Shown here: piece after piece, positions 7,666 to 17,524 of the stretch
Layout: each line of letters begins with the position of its first letter
Position numbering within the stretch: the first letter of the stretch is position 1
DNA from: Pseudomonas sp. ANT_H12B
Lineage (GTDB): Bacteria > Pseudomonadota > Gammaproteobacteria > Pseudomonadales > Pseudomonadaceae
Direction: 5' to 3'
DNA: 64,000 nucleotides
Assembly: GCF_008369325.1 (NCBI RefSeq)
Contig: NZ_VOBI01000002.1
Location: 434,001 to 498,000 of the forward strand
The notes under the pieces: model-generated
The model's input: the letters and a program-made list of their open reading frames with translations, nothing else
Told to the model about the DNA's origin: nothing
Database searches by the model: none
Made by a program: the position numbers and the translations under genes

Positions 7666-10020
7666 ATGAATAATTCTGGGGCTGCCGGCGGCAGTAAATG
7701 GTTGCTGTTGGGACTGGGTGTCCTGATTGCTTTGATCGGGCTTGGCCTGGCGGGTGGCGGCGGCTATCTGATCTCACTCGGCGGTAGCTGGTATTTCCTG
7801 CTGATGGGCCTGGCGATGTTGGTCTGCGGGCTGATGATCGCCCGCTGTAAACCGCTGGGCGCGTGGCTATATGGTTTGGCGTTGATCCTGACCGCGATCT
7901 GGGCGGTGTGGGGCACCGGTTTGGAATACTGGCCGCTGGTCTCGCGCGTGCTGACATTCGCGGTGATCGGTCTGGTTGTCGCGCTGATCTATCCGACCCT
8001 GGTGCGTGCTTCGGGCGCGACTGCGGGCCGTGGCGCTTACGGTCTGGCCGGCATTCTGGGCATCGGTGTCGTCGCAACCCTCGCCTACATGTTCGTGCCG
8101 ACCCATGTGGTCAAGGCCAGCACTGAACCTGCGGTAACACCGGTCGCACCGGGCACCGAGCAGAAAGACTGGGCCCATTGGGGCAATACCACCGCTGGCA
8201 ACCGCTTTGCCGCGCTGGATCAGATCAACAAAGGCAACATCGACAAGTTGCAGGTGGCGTGGACTTTCCGCACCAGTGACATTCCTGAAAGCACAGGCGC
8301 CGGCGCTGAAGACCAGAACACTCCGCTGCAAATCGGCGACACGGTCTACACCTGCACCGCGTATGGAAAAGTCTTTGCCCTGGACGCCGACACCGGAGTC
8401 CAACGCTGGAAGTTCGACCCGCAAGGCACTGCACCAAACTGGCAACGCTGCCGGGGTTTGGGTTATTCCGAATCCCTGGCTCCCACGGATAATCAGCCCA
8501 CTGCCTGTACGAAACGTCTGTTTCTGCCGACCGGCGATGCGCGTCTGATCGCCATCAATGCCGACACCGGCAAGCCATGTGAAGAGTTTGGCAACAAAGG
8601 GACAGTCGACCTGACAACTGACATGGGCGAAGTGAAGCCCGGTTATTACCAGCAGACTTCAACCCCGCTGGTCGCAGGAGACGTAGTAATCGTCGGCGGC
8701 CGCGTCGCCGATAACTATTCCACCGGCGAGCCGCCAGGCGTAGTCCGTGCCTTTGACGTGCGCAGCGGTGAACTGGTCTGGGCGTGGGATCCGGGAAACC
8801 CGAACACCACCAAACGTCCGCCGGCCGGTGAGACCTATACCCGTGGCACACCGAACGTCTGGTCGGCCATGTCCTACGACGCCAAACTCGGTCTGGTGTA
8901 CCTGCCAACCGGCAACGCCACACCGGACTTCTTCGGCGGACAGCGAACCGAATTCGATGACAAGTGGAACTCGTCCATCGTCGCCATCGACGTGAAGACT
9001 GGCCAGGTGCGCTGGCACTTCCAGACCACTCACCACGATCTGTGGGACTTCGATCTGCCTGCACAACCGCTGCTGTACGACGTGCCGGACGACAAGGGCG
9101 GCATGCAGCCGGCCCTGGCGCAAGTCACCAAACAGGGCGAGATCTTCCTGCTCAACCGCGAAACCGGTGTGCCGATCGCCCGCGTCGAAGAGCGTCCCGT
9201 GCCGCAGGGGAATGTGCCCGGCGAACGCTACTCGCCGACCCAGCCGTTCTCGGTGGACATGCCATCAATCGGCAATAAGACCCTGACCGAGTCCGACATG
9301 TGGGGTGCCACGCCGTTCGACCAGTTGATGTGCCGCATCCAGTTCAAAGGCATGCGCCACGAAGGCGTCTACACCCCGCCGGGCATGGACCGTGCCTTGC
9401 AATTCCCGGGCTCCCTGGGCGGTATGAACTGGGGCAGCGTCTCGGTAGATCCGAACACCCACTATATGTTCGTCAACGACATGCGCCTGGGCCTGGCCAA
9501 CTACATGATCCCGCGCGACAAGATCGGCGCCGGAGCCAGCGGTATCGAAATGGGCGTCGTGCCGCAAGAAGGCACGCCGTTCGGTGCCATGCGCGAACGC
9601 TTCCTCTCGGCGGCTGGCATTCCGTGCCAGAAACCGCCGTTCGGCACGATGTCCGCCATCGATCTGAAGACCCACAAACTGATGTGGCAGGTTCCCGTCG
9701 GCACCGTGCAGGACACCGGGCCGCTGGGCATCCGCATGCACCTGCCGATCCCGATCGGCATGCCGACTCTCGGCGCCTCTCTGGCTACACAATCGGGCCT
9801 GTTGTTCTTCGCGGGCACTCAGGATTTCTACCTGCGTGCTTTCGATACCGGCAACGGCAATGAGATCTGGAAGGCTCGTTTGCCTGTCGGCAGCCAGTCC
9901 GGGCCAATGACCTATGTTTCGCCCAAGACCGGCAAGCAGTACATCCTGCTGACTGTCGGCGGTGCGCGTCAGTCGACGGATCGTGGGGACTACGTGATTG
10001 CGTACGCCTTGCCTAAGTAA
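7666..10020 (+). CDS. Membrane-bound PQQ-dependent dehydrogenase, glucose/quinate/shikimate family (QuiA/Gcd-like)
   Basis: Inner-membrane quinoprotein of 784 residues that oxidises a polyol or cyclic acid in the periplasm and passes electrons to ubiquinone. Roughly the first 145 residues hold five hydrophobic helices. The rest is an eight-bladed PQQ propeller with W-motif repeats (ALDADTGVQRWKF, AFDVRSGELVWAWDPGN, AIDVKTGQVRWHFQTTHHDLWD, AFDTGNGNEIWKARLP). The C-terminal blade reads GSQSGPMTY and RQSTDRGDYVIAYALPK; as I recall the families this is closer to quinate/shikimate dehydrogenases than to glucose dehydrogenase (GGQATPMTY), so the substrate is uncertain. ATG 7666 with GGGGAAAA upstream is preferred over GTG 7621. 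It needs the PQQ made by the neighbouring pqq cluster. Confidence 0.9.
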   Translation: MNNSGAAGGSKWLLLGLGVLIALIGLGLAGGGGYLISLGGSWYFLLMGLAMLVCGLMIARCKPLGAWLYGLALILTAIWAVWGTGLEYWPLVSRVLTFAVIGLVVALIYPTLVRASGATAGRGAYGLAGILGIGVVATLAYMFVPTHVVKASTEPAVTPVAPGTEQKDWAHWGNTTAGNRFAALDQINKGNIDKLQVAWTFRTSDIPESTGAGAEDQNTPLQIGDTVYTCTAYGKVFALDADTGVQRWKFDPQGTAPNWQRCRGLGYSESLAPTDNQPTACTKRLFLPTGDARLIAINADTGKPCEEFGNKGTVDLTTDMGEVKPGYYQQTSTPLVAGDVVIVGGRVADNYSTGEPPGVVRAFDVRSGELVWAWDPGNPNTTKRPPAGETYTRGTPNVWSAMSYDAKLGLVYLPTGNATPDFFGGQRTEFDDKWNSSIVAIDVKTGQVRWHFQTTHHDLWDFDLPAQPLLYDVPDDKGGMQPALAQVTKQGEIFLLNRETGVPIARVEERPVPQGNVPGERYSPTQPFSVDMPSIGNKTLTESDMWGATPFDQLMCRIQFKGMRHEGVYTPPGMDRALQFPGSLGGMNWGSVSVDPNTHYMFVNDMRLGLANYMIPRDKIGAGASGIEMGVVPQEGTPFGAMRERFLSAAGIPCQKPPFGTMSAIDLKTHKLMWQVPVGTVQDTGPLGIRMHLPIPIGMPTLGASLATQSGLLFFAGTQDFYLRAFDTGNGNEIWKARLPVGSQSGPMTYVSPKTGKQYILLTVGGARQSTDRGDYVIAYALPK

Positions 10021-10040
10021 AGGCTGAATCGCAGGTACGA

Positions 10041-10066
10041 AAAAGCCGCGCAATTGCGCGGCTTTT
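10041..10066. terminator. Terminator after the PQQ dehydrogenase gene
   Basis: AAAAGCCGCGCAA followed by its exact complement TTGCGCGGCTTTT and further T residues; a strong near-bidirectional Rho-independent hairpin 20 bases after the stop codon. Confidence 0.9.
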
Positions 10067-10160
10067 TTGGCTGAGCGCTACGCCATCGGCGGGATGACAA
10101 GATGGACAGCAACAGTCACTCGTAGTCGAATGCGCAATCGAGGGAAGCGAGGCAATGGAC

Positions 10161-10841
10161 ATGACGAAGAAGATGCCGCCCGTTGTACGGGACCATGCAT
10201 TGCAGATTGCACATCACGAAATGGGGCACTACGTAATGGCCCGGGCCTTGGGGTTTGCTACGGGCGGCGTGACCCTGACAGTGACCATGGACTTAAGGCA
10301 TCACGGTGGGGCTTCCATTACCTTGGCGCGATCCATTTCGTCGATAGGTGCGATGAAGGAGCATTTGGAAGAAAGGATGATGGTCCTCTTTGCTGGCGCT
10401 ATGGCGCAGACCTTACCTTCAAAACATTCGTCCAGGAAACGCGTCGATAAGTCCAAAGCAGCAGCCATCCTCAAAGGAGAGCTCGGTTCGGAACAGGACT
10501 ACGCAAAAATAAGGGAGATACGGCATTTGCTGCGCAATCTCGCCTACCCCGATACGGATCCAGCGTCGTCTGAGCGCATAGCGGCTGAGCTCAAAGAAAT
10601 TACTGATCGCGTGTGGTTGCGGACTCAAACAATCGTGGAGGCATTGGCCGATACGATTACCGAATTGGCAGGAGCGCTGGTAGACGGCATGGTCATCGTG
10701 GAGCAATGGGGTAGGGCGGCGGATACGTATGAGGTGGTGCTGACGGGGGAAATGCTTGAACAGCTGCGATCAGTGCAGGCCATTCCGGCGTTAAGTGTTC
10801 GGACTGACAACTGCAGTGATACTGGTCAGCACAGAAAATAA
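10161..10841 (+). CDS. Orphan M41/FtsH-protease-like zinc metallopeptidase domain protein
   Basis: Protein of 226 residues (228 if ATG 10155 is used; ATG 10161 has GAGG eight bases upstream). The helix ALQIAHHEMGHYVMARALGF carries HExxH at residues 19-23. It is followed by a glycine-rich strand segment (ASITLARS), then ERMMVLFAGAMAQTL, which resembles the M41 helix ELAVLLGGRAAEE, then SEQDYAKIREIRHLL, whose Asp (about 113) is placed like the third zinc ligand of FtsH. No AAA ATPase domain, signal peptide or membrane segment is visible, so it is a stand-alone peptidase domain. Its substrate is unknown. It sits alone between two terminators, suggesting an independently expressed accessory gene. 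Confidence 0.75.
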   Translation: MTKKMPPVVRDHALQIAHHEMGHYVMARALGFATGGVTLTVTMDLRHHGGASITLARSISSIGAMKEHLEERMMVLFAGAMAQTLPSKHSSRKRVDKSKAAAILKGELGSEQDYAKIREIRHLLRNLAYPDTDPASSERIAAELKEITDRVWLRTQTIVEALADTITELAGALVDGMVIVEQWGRAADTYEVVLTGEMLEQLRSVQAIPALSVRTDNCSDTGQHRK

Positions 10842-10868
10842 CGACTGACCGTTGCATGCTCGACAGGT

Positions 10869-10900
10869 CCCAAAAAGGGAGCGATAAGTCCCTTTTTGGG
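10869..10900. terminator. Hairpin downstream of the metalloprotease gene
   Basis: CCCAAAAAGGGA and TCCCTTTTTGGG form a 12-bp perfect inverted repeat around an 8-base loop, between two convergent genes. It lacks a T tract outside the stem, so termination efficiency is uncertain, but the position fits a shared bidirectional terminator. Confidence 0.6.
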
Positions 10901-10920
10901 AATCTTCAACTCGGGTGTGG

Positions 10921-11274
10921 TTATGTGTTGTTCGGCTGGTTGGCTTTCCGTTTTGTCTGAACAGGAGTTCGTGTCAGCACCTTCACCACATCGTCAATCA
11001 CCGCATTGCTCATTGCCGTCAGATAGTGCGCGGCCCAGGCGTGGCGGTCGGTGTCTTTTGTGTAGGCGGCATCCACGGCGAGCGCTTTGGCGAGGAACAG
11101 CAGATCGGAAGCCTGGGCCAGCGCATCGCTGATCGGGACGCCCGCGCGGACGTTGAACAGCGCTTGATTCGAGCAATAAATCAACGGCGTGAAGCCGATG
11201 GTTTTCAGTTCTGAAGGTTCGGACGGGTTTGTTTTGGTCGTGCTCAATCTCCTGGGTTCAAGGAGCCGGCACAT
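10921..11274 (-). CDS. DUF3077 domain protein of unknown function
   Basis: Small protein (117 residues from ATG 11274) whose core, ALFNVRAGVPISDALAQASD, then LLFLAKALAVDAAY and HAWAAHYLTAMSNAVIDDVV, matches the DUF3077 family that is abundant and multicopy in Pseudomonas. No signal peptide or catalytic motif is visible; it should be mostly helical and cytoplasmic. The start is uncertain: ATG 11274 lies within a small hairpin, while a TTG at 11247 would give the length usual for the family but has GGAG only one base away. The open frame runs far upstream to 11595 through the leader region, which I treat as non-coding. Confidence 0.65.
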   Translation of the reverse strand: MCRLLEPRRLSTTKTNPSEPSELKTIGFTPLIYCSNQALFNVRAGVPISDALAQASDLLFLAKALAVDAAYTKDTDRHAWAAHYLTAMSNAVIDDVVKVLTRTPVQTKRKANQPNNT

Positions 11275-11615
11275 TCGTTTCCAAGCGAATGGGTGACGGC
11301 TGTACGCAGGTTGGAAAACCGGGAACCAAGGAACCGGCACGCCCGAAGACGTCCCACGCACAGCCGCCATAACACAGGTTTCGCAGTCGTATAAAACGTC
11401 TGCAGTCGTGATGGGGTGCTGTTGCGCTACGGTTCGACGGGTTTCCAAGCCCGATCGCTGAATGGTCAGCGACGTCCGGAGAGTATCCCGTCGAAGAAAA
11501 GCCCAACAGGCAGCAAAGTGCCCAAGCGCAAGTTTCGGAGTTTGCCTACAAGGTCTTAGGGCGTCATCCGATATTGCGACACTGCAAGCAAACAAGATTA
11601 AACGTCAGATACGCA
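11275..11615 (-). other. Gene-free leader region of the DUF3077 gene with direct repeat and hairpins
   Basis: About 340 bases without a convincing gene. On the minus strand it contains a 14-base near-direct repeat (GTGCCGGYTCCTTG at 11327-11340 and 11259-11272, 68 bases apart), a hairpin CATTCG/CGAATG (11272-11291) over the candidate ATG, and TCGCTGA/TCAGCGA (11454-11471). The repeat copies end immediately before the DUF3077 coding region. I take it as a structured 5' leader or recombination-derived region; no known riboswitch is recognised. Confidence 0.45.
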
Positions 11616-11639
11616 AAAGCCGCGCATTTGCGCGGCTTT
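11616..11639 (-). terminator. Terminator downstream of tRNA-Ile2
   Basis: AAAGCCGCGC, loop, GCGCGGCTTT with T residues following on the minus strand, seven bases beyond the tRNA 3' end. The stem resembles the terminator at 10041-10066. Confidence 0.85.
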
Positions 11640-11645
11640 CTTGTT

Positions 11646-11722
11646 TGGTGGGCCCACACGGACTTGAACCGTGGACCAAAGGATTATGAGTCCTCTGCTC
11701 TAACCAACTGAGCTATAGGCCC
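11646..11722 (-). tRNA. tRNA with CAU anticodon, most likely tRNA-Ile2 (lysidine type)
   Basis: A 77-base cloverleaf with encoded CCA. The acceptor stem is GGGCCTA paired with TGGGCCC, the D arm contains AGCTCAGTTGGTTAGAGC, the anticodon loop is CTCATAA on stem GAGGA/TCCTT, and the T arm is CACGG-TTCAAGT-CCGTG. A CAU anticodon can be Met or Ile2. Here the C4-G69 and C5-G68 pairs match the acceptor-stem pairs used by TilS to recognise Ile2, and the gene is unlike initiator tRNA, so Ile2 reading AUA is favoured over elongator Met. Confidence 0.9.
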
Positions 11723-11737
11723 TCAGTAGGTCGCGGA

Positions 11738-14700
11738 TTATAGCGACGGTTTCTCGGCTGTGCTATCCGAAAAATCCAATACGGCTGTACGAAGAAACGT
11801 CGCGGCAAATTCGTTGGGGGGAAGGGGCAGGCTGACGATGTAGCCCTGGATCTGCTCACAGCCTTCCGCAGCGAGGAATTGTTGTTGCGCGAGGGTTTCG
11901 ACGCCCTCGGCAATGATGGTGAATTGCATGCTGCGACCGAGCGCAATGATCGCGCGAACGATGGCCGCGTCGTGGGGATCATCCGGCAGGCCGCGGACGA
12001 AAGACTGGTCGATCTTGAGAATGTCCAGCGGCAGACGTTTGAGGTAACTCAGCGATGAGTAGCCGGTGCCGAAGTCGTCGATCGCCAGTTGTACGCCCAG
12101 GTGTTTGAGTTGATGCAGTACCGCGAGCGCTTCTTCTGCCTGGCTCATGATGAAGTTTTCGGTAATTTCCAGTTGCAAGAAATCGGGTCTGAGCCGGTTG
12201 TCTTTGAGCAGTTGTTCAATCCGGCCCAGCAGGTTCGGCTGACGCAGTTGGGCGCCCGCGAGGTTGACCGACAGCGGGCCGAGGCATTCGTAGACCTGGT
12301 TCCATTCGTACATCTGCCGGCAGGCGGTTTCGAGTACCCAGTCACCGATTTGCAGGATCATGCCGTTTTCTTCGGCCAGCGGGATGAAGTGTTCCGGTGG
12401 CACATCGCCAAAGGTCGGGTGGCGCCAGCGAATGAGGGCTTCGGCGCCGACCAGGCGATGGTCATCGAGGCTGATCTTCGGTTGGTAGTAGAGGTGCAGC
12501 TCGTTGCGCTCGATGGCGCGGCGCAGTTCGTGCTCAAGCGCCACTCGTTCGCTGGCCTGAGCGGTGAGGTCGCGGGTATAGCTTTCGACCCGATTGCGGC
12601 CCTTGGCCTTGGAGCGGTACATCGCCGCGTCGGCGTTCTTGACCAGTGTGGCGACGTCACAGCCGTCCTTGGGATAAAGGCTGGTGCCGATGCTGGCGCT
12701 GATGAAAAACTCGTGCACGCCGGCCTGGAACGGCGCTGCGAAGCAATTGAGCAGCTTGGTCGCGATGTTGTCGGCGTCGCTGGCTTGTTGCAGGCCGGGC
12801 AGGAGGATGATGAATTCGTCGCCACCCAGGCGCGCCACGGTATCGATATCACGCAGTTGCTCCTTGAGACGCACGGCAATGCCCTTGAGCAGCAGGTCGC
12901 CGACCGGGTGACCGAGGCTATCGTTGATGTGTTTGAAACGGTCCAGGTCGAGGAACAATACTGCGCCCTGACCACCGTTTTCCTGCTGGTTGTTGAGCGC
13001 GGTGAGCAGTCGGCTCTCGAACAGTGTGCGGTTCGGCAGGCCGGTGAGCGGATCGTGGTGCGCCTGGTAGTCGAGTTTGGCCTGGGCGTGCTTGAGACTG
13101 GAAATGTCCGCAAACACGGCGACAAAGTGGGTGATGAACCTGTCGCGGTTGCGGACCGCGCTGATGGTCAGCCAGCTCGGGTAGAGCTCGCCATTTTTGC
13201 GTCGGTTGGAAATCTCGCCTTGCCAGTGACCTTCGGCGGTCAACTGATGCCACATCGCGGCATAGAACGCGCTGTCGTGCAGGCCCGAGGCGAGCAGGCG
13301 AGGGGTATGCCCCAGTGCTTCGCTCTCGCTGTAGCCGGTGATTTCGGTAAACGCGCGGTTGACCGCGCTGATGTGTTGTTGAATGTCGGTGATCAACACG
13401 CCCTCGGCGGTACTCTCGAACACGGTGGCAGCCTGCTGCAGTTTTTCCTGCATCAAGTGCCGCTCGGTAATGTCCCGGGCGATCGTCAACATGCAATCTT
13501 CATCGCCAATCGGCAGCGGACGGCTGGACACCTCGCAGAGTCGGATCTGCCCATCGCTGCGGCGGATATGGCAACTGAAGTCGCGGACGAAACCGTCCCG
13601 GTGCAGCAGGTCGAGCATCTGTTTGCGTTCGTTGAGATTGACCCAGATCCCCAGCTCCAGGGCCGAGCGATCCACAGACATCGCGCTGTTGAAGCCGGTA
13701 ATGCGGCTGAAGCCTTCGTTGACCTCCAGCAGCAAACCGTCGCTTTGCCGGGACAGCAGCAAGCCGTCGGGGGAGGCATGGAAGGCCTTGGCGAATTTCT
13801 CTTCGGAGGTTTGCAGTTGCTGTTGGGTTTCCTTGAGTTGGCTGATGTCCCGCACGACCACTACCAGTGCCGGGGTCGTATCGAGATCGAACGGTTCTGC
13901 GGAGATCAGGCCGGTAAATACCTGGCCATTGTTACGGCGAAAGGGCATCTCCAGGTTGCGGATGCTGCCGGCCTGCAACCGCTGCAACAAGCCCGGCCCA
14001 ACGCCGGCTATGCCCCAGATGTTCAGGTCGGTGGCGGTCTGGCCGATGACGTCCTCGGCCTTGAGGCCGATCTGTTCTTCGAACGCTTCGTTGACCTCCA
14101 GCAGGCAGCCGTCGGAGAGTCGTGCGATGACCAGAATGTCTGGGCATTGCTGGAACACCGAGGCGAATTTCTGTTCCGACAGGCGCAAGGCTTCTTCGGT
14201 GCGCTTGGCGTCACTGATGTCGATCATCAGCCCGCGCATCACCGGCTCATGGCCGTGTTCGATCAGGCTGACGATATCGCGCACCCAAATGCAGCGGCCG
14301 TCGGCGGTGATCACTCGGTAATCGAGACTGTGATCGCGCCCGGCCAGTACTTCGTGATCGCAAAAGGTTTGGGCGCGGGTCAGGTCGGCGGGGTGAATGA
14401 TATTGCGCCAGAAGCCCGGAATCAGCCAATGGGACAACGGATAGCCGAGCAGGTCTTCGGCATGTGGCGACACATAGCTGTAGGTGAAATCGGTGATCCG
14501 CGCTTCCCAGGCGATGGCCGAAAGACTCTCCACCAGCCCGCGGTAGTGGTATTCGCTGCTGCGCAGCTCCTGTTCCAGATCGACCCGGCGAGCGATTTCC
14601 GAACTCAGTCGGCGGTTGATCCGGATCACGACCGCCAGCACGATGATCAGCACCAGCAAACCCGGCAGGCCGTAAACCAGCAGATCGGACCAGAAAGTCC

Positions 14701-15484
14701 GATGATCGAGGACGTTGCCGACCCAGTGCTCCTGAATGGTGTTGATTTCATCCGGAGTCATGTCCGCCAGGACTTTGTCGAGAATGCCTACCAGGATTTT
14801 GTTGTCCCGGGGCACACCCATGGCCAGTTGATAGCGATAGGGTGTCTCGCCGCTGACATAGAGGCCGTCGAGCTTGAGTTGGCGCAGGCTCCAGACACTG
14901 GAGGCAAGATCACCCACCACGGCATCCACTTCATCGGTCGCCAGCGCCTGCAATGCCGAGCTGACGTTGGGCATTGCCACCAGATTCAGGTCGGGATGTT
15001 GAGTGCGCAGCAGTTCGTGGGGGGCGTAGTTCTCCACCACGGCGATTTTCAGCCCGTACAGGTCTTCGAGTTTGCGCGGCTGGCGGCCGCCGACATGGGC
15101 CAGGATGACAATCGGAAAGTCCAGGTAGGGACGGGTGAATGACAGGTAAGCCTGGCGTTCGGGGGTCGACATGATACCCGGCAACAGATCCAGCTTGCCT
15201 TGTTTGACCTGCTCCAGGACAACCGTCCAGCTGACCGGCTCGATAGGCGTGAGCTTAATGGCCAGGCGTTGGCGGATCAGGTCGATATAGTCCGCCGCAA
15301 GGCCCTGATAGCGGCCCTGATCGTCACGAAACTCAAAGGGTGGCCATGACGCATCGACACCCAGGCGCAAGTCCGGGTGAGCCGTCAGCCAGCTACGTTC
15401 TTCGTCGGTGAGAGTCAGCGCGCCAGCCGTTGCGGTCCAGGTCAGTAGCGACAGCAAAAAAAGCACGGTCGGCATTCTGGGCAT
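11738..15484 (-). CDS. Hybrid sensor with BvgS-like periplasmic domain, PAS repeats, GGDEF and EAL (c-di-GMP enzyme)
   Basis: Inner-membrane protein of 1248 residues. In order: a signal peptide (MPRMPTVLFLLSLLTWTATA), a periplasmic SBP_bac_3 domain at about 25-255, a membrane helix near 265-285, about four PAS/PAC modules at about 310-800, GGDEF (DPLTGLPNRTLF, RLGGDEF at about 885) and EAL (GAEALIRW at about 1015, DDFGTGYSSLSYLK at about 1138). Both catalytic motifs look intact, so it could synthesise or degrade cyclic di-GMP, usually with one activity dominant. The ligand, perhaps an amino acid, is unknown. ATG 15484 directly precedes the signal peptide. It lies between tRNA-Ile2 and rpoD as a monocistronic unit. 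Confidence 0.93.
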   Translation of the reverse strand: MPRMPTVLFLLSLLTWTATAGALTLTDEERSWLTAHPDLRLGVDASWPPFEFRDDQGRYQGLAADYIDLIRQRLAIKLTPIEPVSWTVVLEQVKQGKLDLLPGIMSTPERQAYLSFTRPYLDFPIVILAHVGGRQPRKLEDLYGLKIAVVENYAPHELLRTQHPDLNLVAMPNVSSALQALATDEVDAVVGDLASSVWSLRQLKLDGLYVSGETPYRYQLAMGVPRDNKILVGILDKVLADMTPDEINTIQEHWVGNVLDHRTFWSDLLVYGLPGLLVLIIVLAVVIRINRRLSSEIARRVDLEQELRSSEYHYRGLVESLSAIAWEARITDFTYSYVSPHAEDLLGYPLSHWLIPGFWRNIIHPADLTRAQTFCDHEVLAGRDHSLDYRVITADGRCIWVRDIVSLIEHGHEPVMRGLMIDISDAKRTEEALRLSEQKFASVFQQCPDILVIARLSDGCLLEVNEAFEEQIGLKAEDVIGQTATDLNIWGIAGVGPGLLQRLQAGSIRNLEMPFRRNNGQVFTGLISAEPFDLDTTPALVVVVRDISQLKETQQQLQTSEEKFAKAFHASPDGLLLSRQSDGLLLEVNEGFSRITGFNSAMSVDRSALELGIWVNLNERKQMLDLLHRDGFVRDFSCHIRRSDGQIRLCEVSSRPLPIGDEDCMLTIARDITERHLMQEKLQQAATVFESTAEGVLITDIQQHISAVNRAFTEITGYSESEALGHTPRLLASGLHDSAFYAAMWHQLTAEGHWQGEISNRRKNGELYPSWLTISAVRNRDRFITHFVAVFADISSLKHAQAKLDYQAHHDPLTGLPNRTLFESRLLTALNNQQENGGQGAVLFLDLDRFKHINDSLGHPVGDLLLKGIAVRLKEQLRDIDTVARLGGDEFIILLPGLQQASDADNIATKLLNCFAAPFQAGVHEFFISASIGTSLYPKDGCDVATLVKNADAAMYRSKAKGRNRVESYTRDLTAQASERVALEHELRRAIERNELHLYYQPKISLDDHRLVGAEALIRWRHPTFGDVPPEHFIPLAEENGMILQIGDWVLETACRQMYEWNQVYECLGPLSVNLAGAQLRQPNLLGRIEQLLKDNRLRPDFLQLEITENFIMSQAEEALAVLHQLKHLGVQLAIDDFGTGYSSLSYLKRLPLDILKIDQSFVRGLPDDPHDAAIVRAIIALGRSMQFTIIAEGVETLAQQQFLAAEGCEQIQGYIVSLPLPPNEFAATFLRTAVLDFSDSTAEKPSL

Positions 15485-15576
15485 AACGGTCTCGTTATGG
15501 CTCGGGGGAATGTTTCGAGTGTAGACGGGCAATTCGGCGGGGGGGAAGTGCGGGGGATTTTATCTGTAGAAAGCAA

Positions 15577-15600
15577 AACCCCCGGCCTGGGCCGGGGGTT
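15577..15600 (-). terminator. rpoD terminator
   Basis: AACCCCCGGCC, short loop, GGCCGGGGGTT with TTTGCTTTC following on the minus strand, seven bases beyond the rpoD stop. A strong GC stem ending the rpsU-dnaG-rpoD operon. Confidence 0.9.
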
Positions 15601-15606
15601 CTGTGA

Positions 15607-17457
<1,851 letters not shown>

Positions 17458-17524
17458 AACACCCTATCCACTGAAGGTCTTGGCGGGCAAAAAACAAGCC
17501 GAGGATTATACCTGAGCTATGACC

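Noticed and set aside
12089..15142. Open frame of 1017 codons on the plus strand opposite the GGDEF/EAL gene
   Set aside because: It is an antisense shadow of a high-GC gene. Its translation shows no domain, and the minus-strand product has clear sensor, PAS, GGDEF and EAL motifs.
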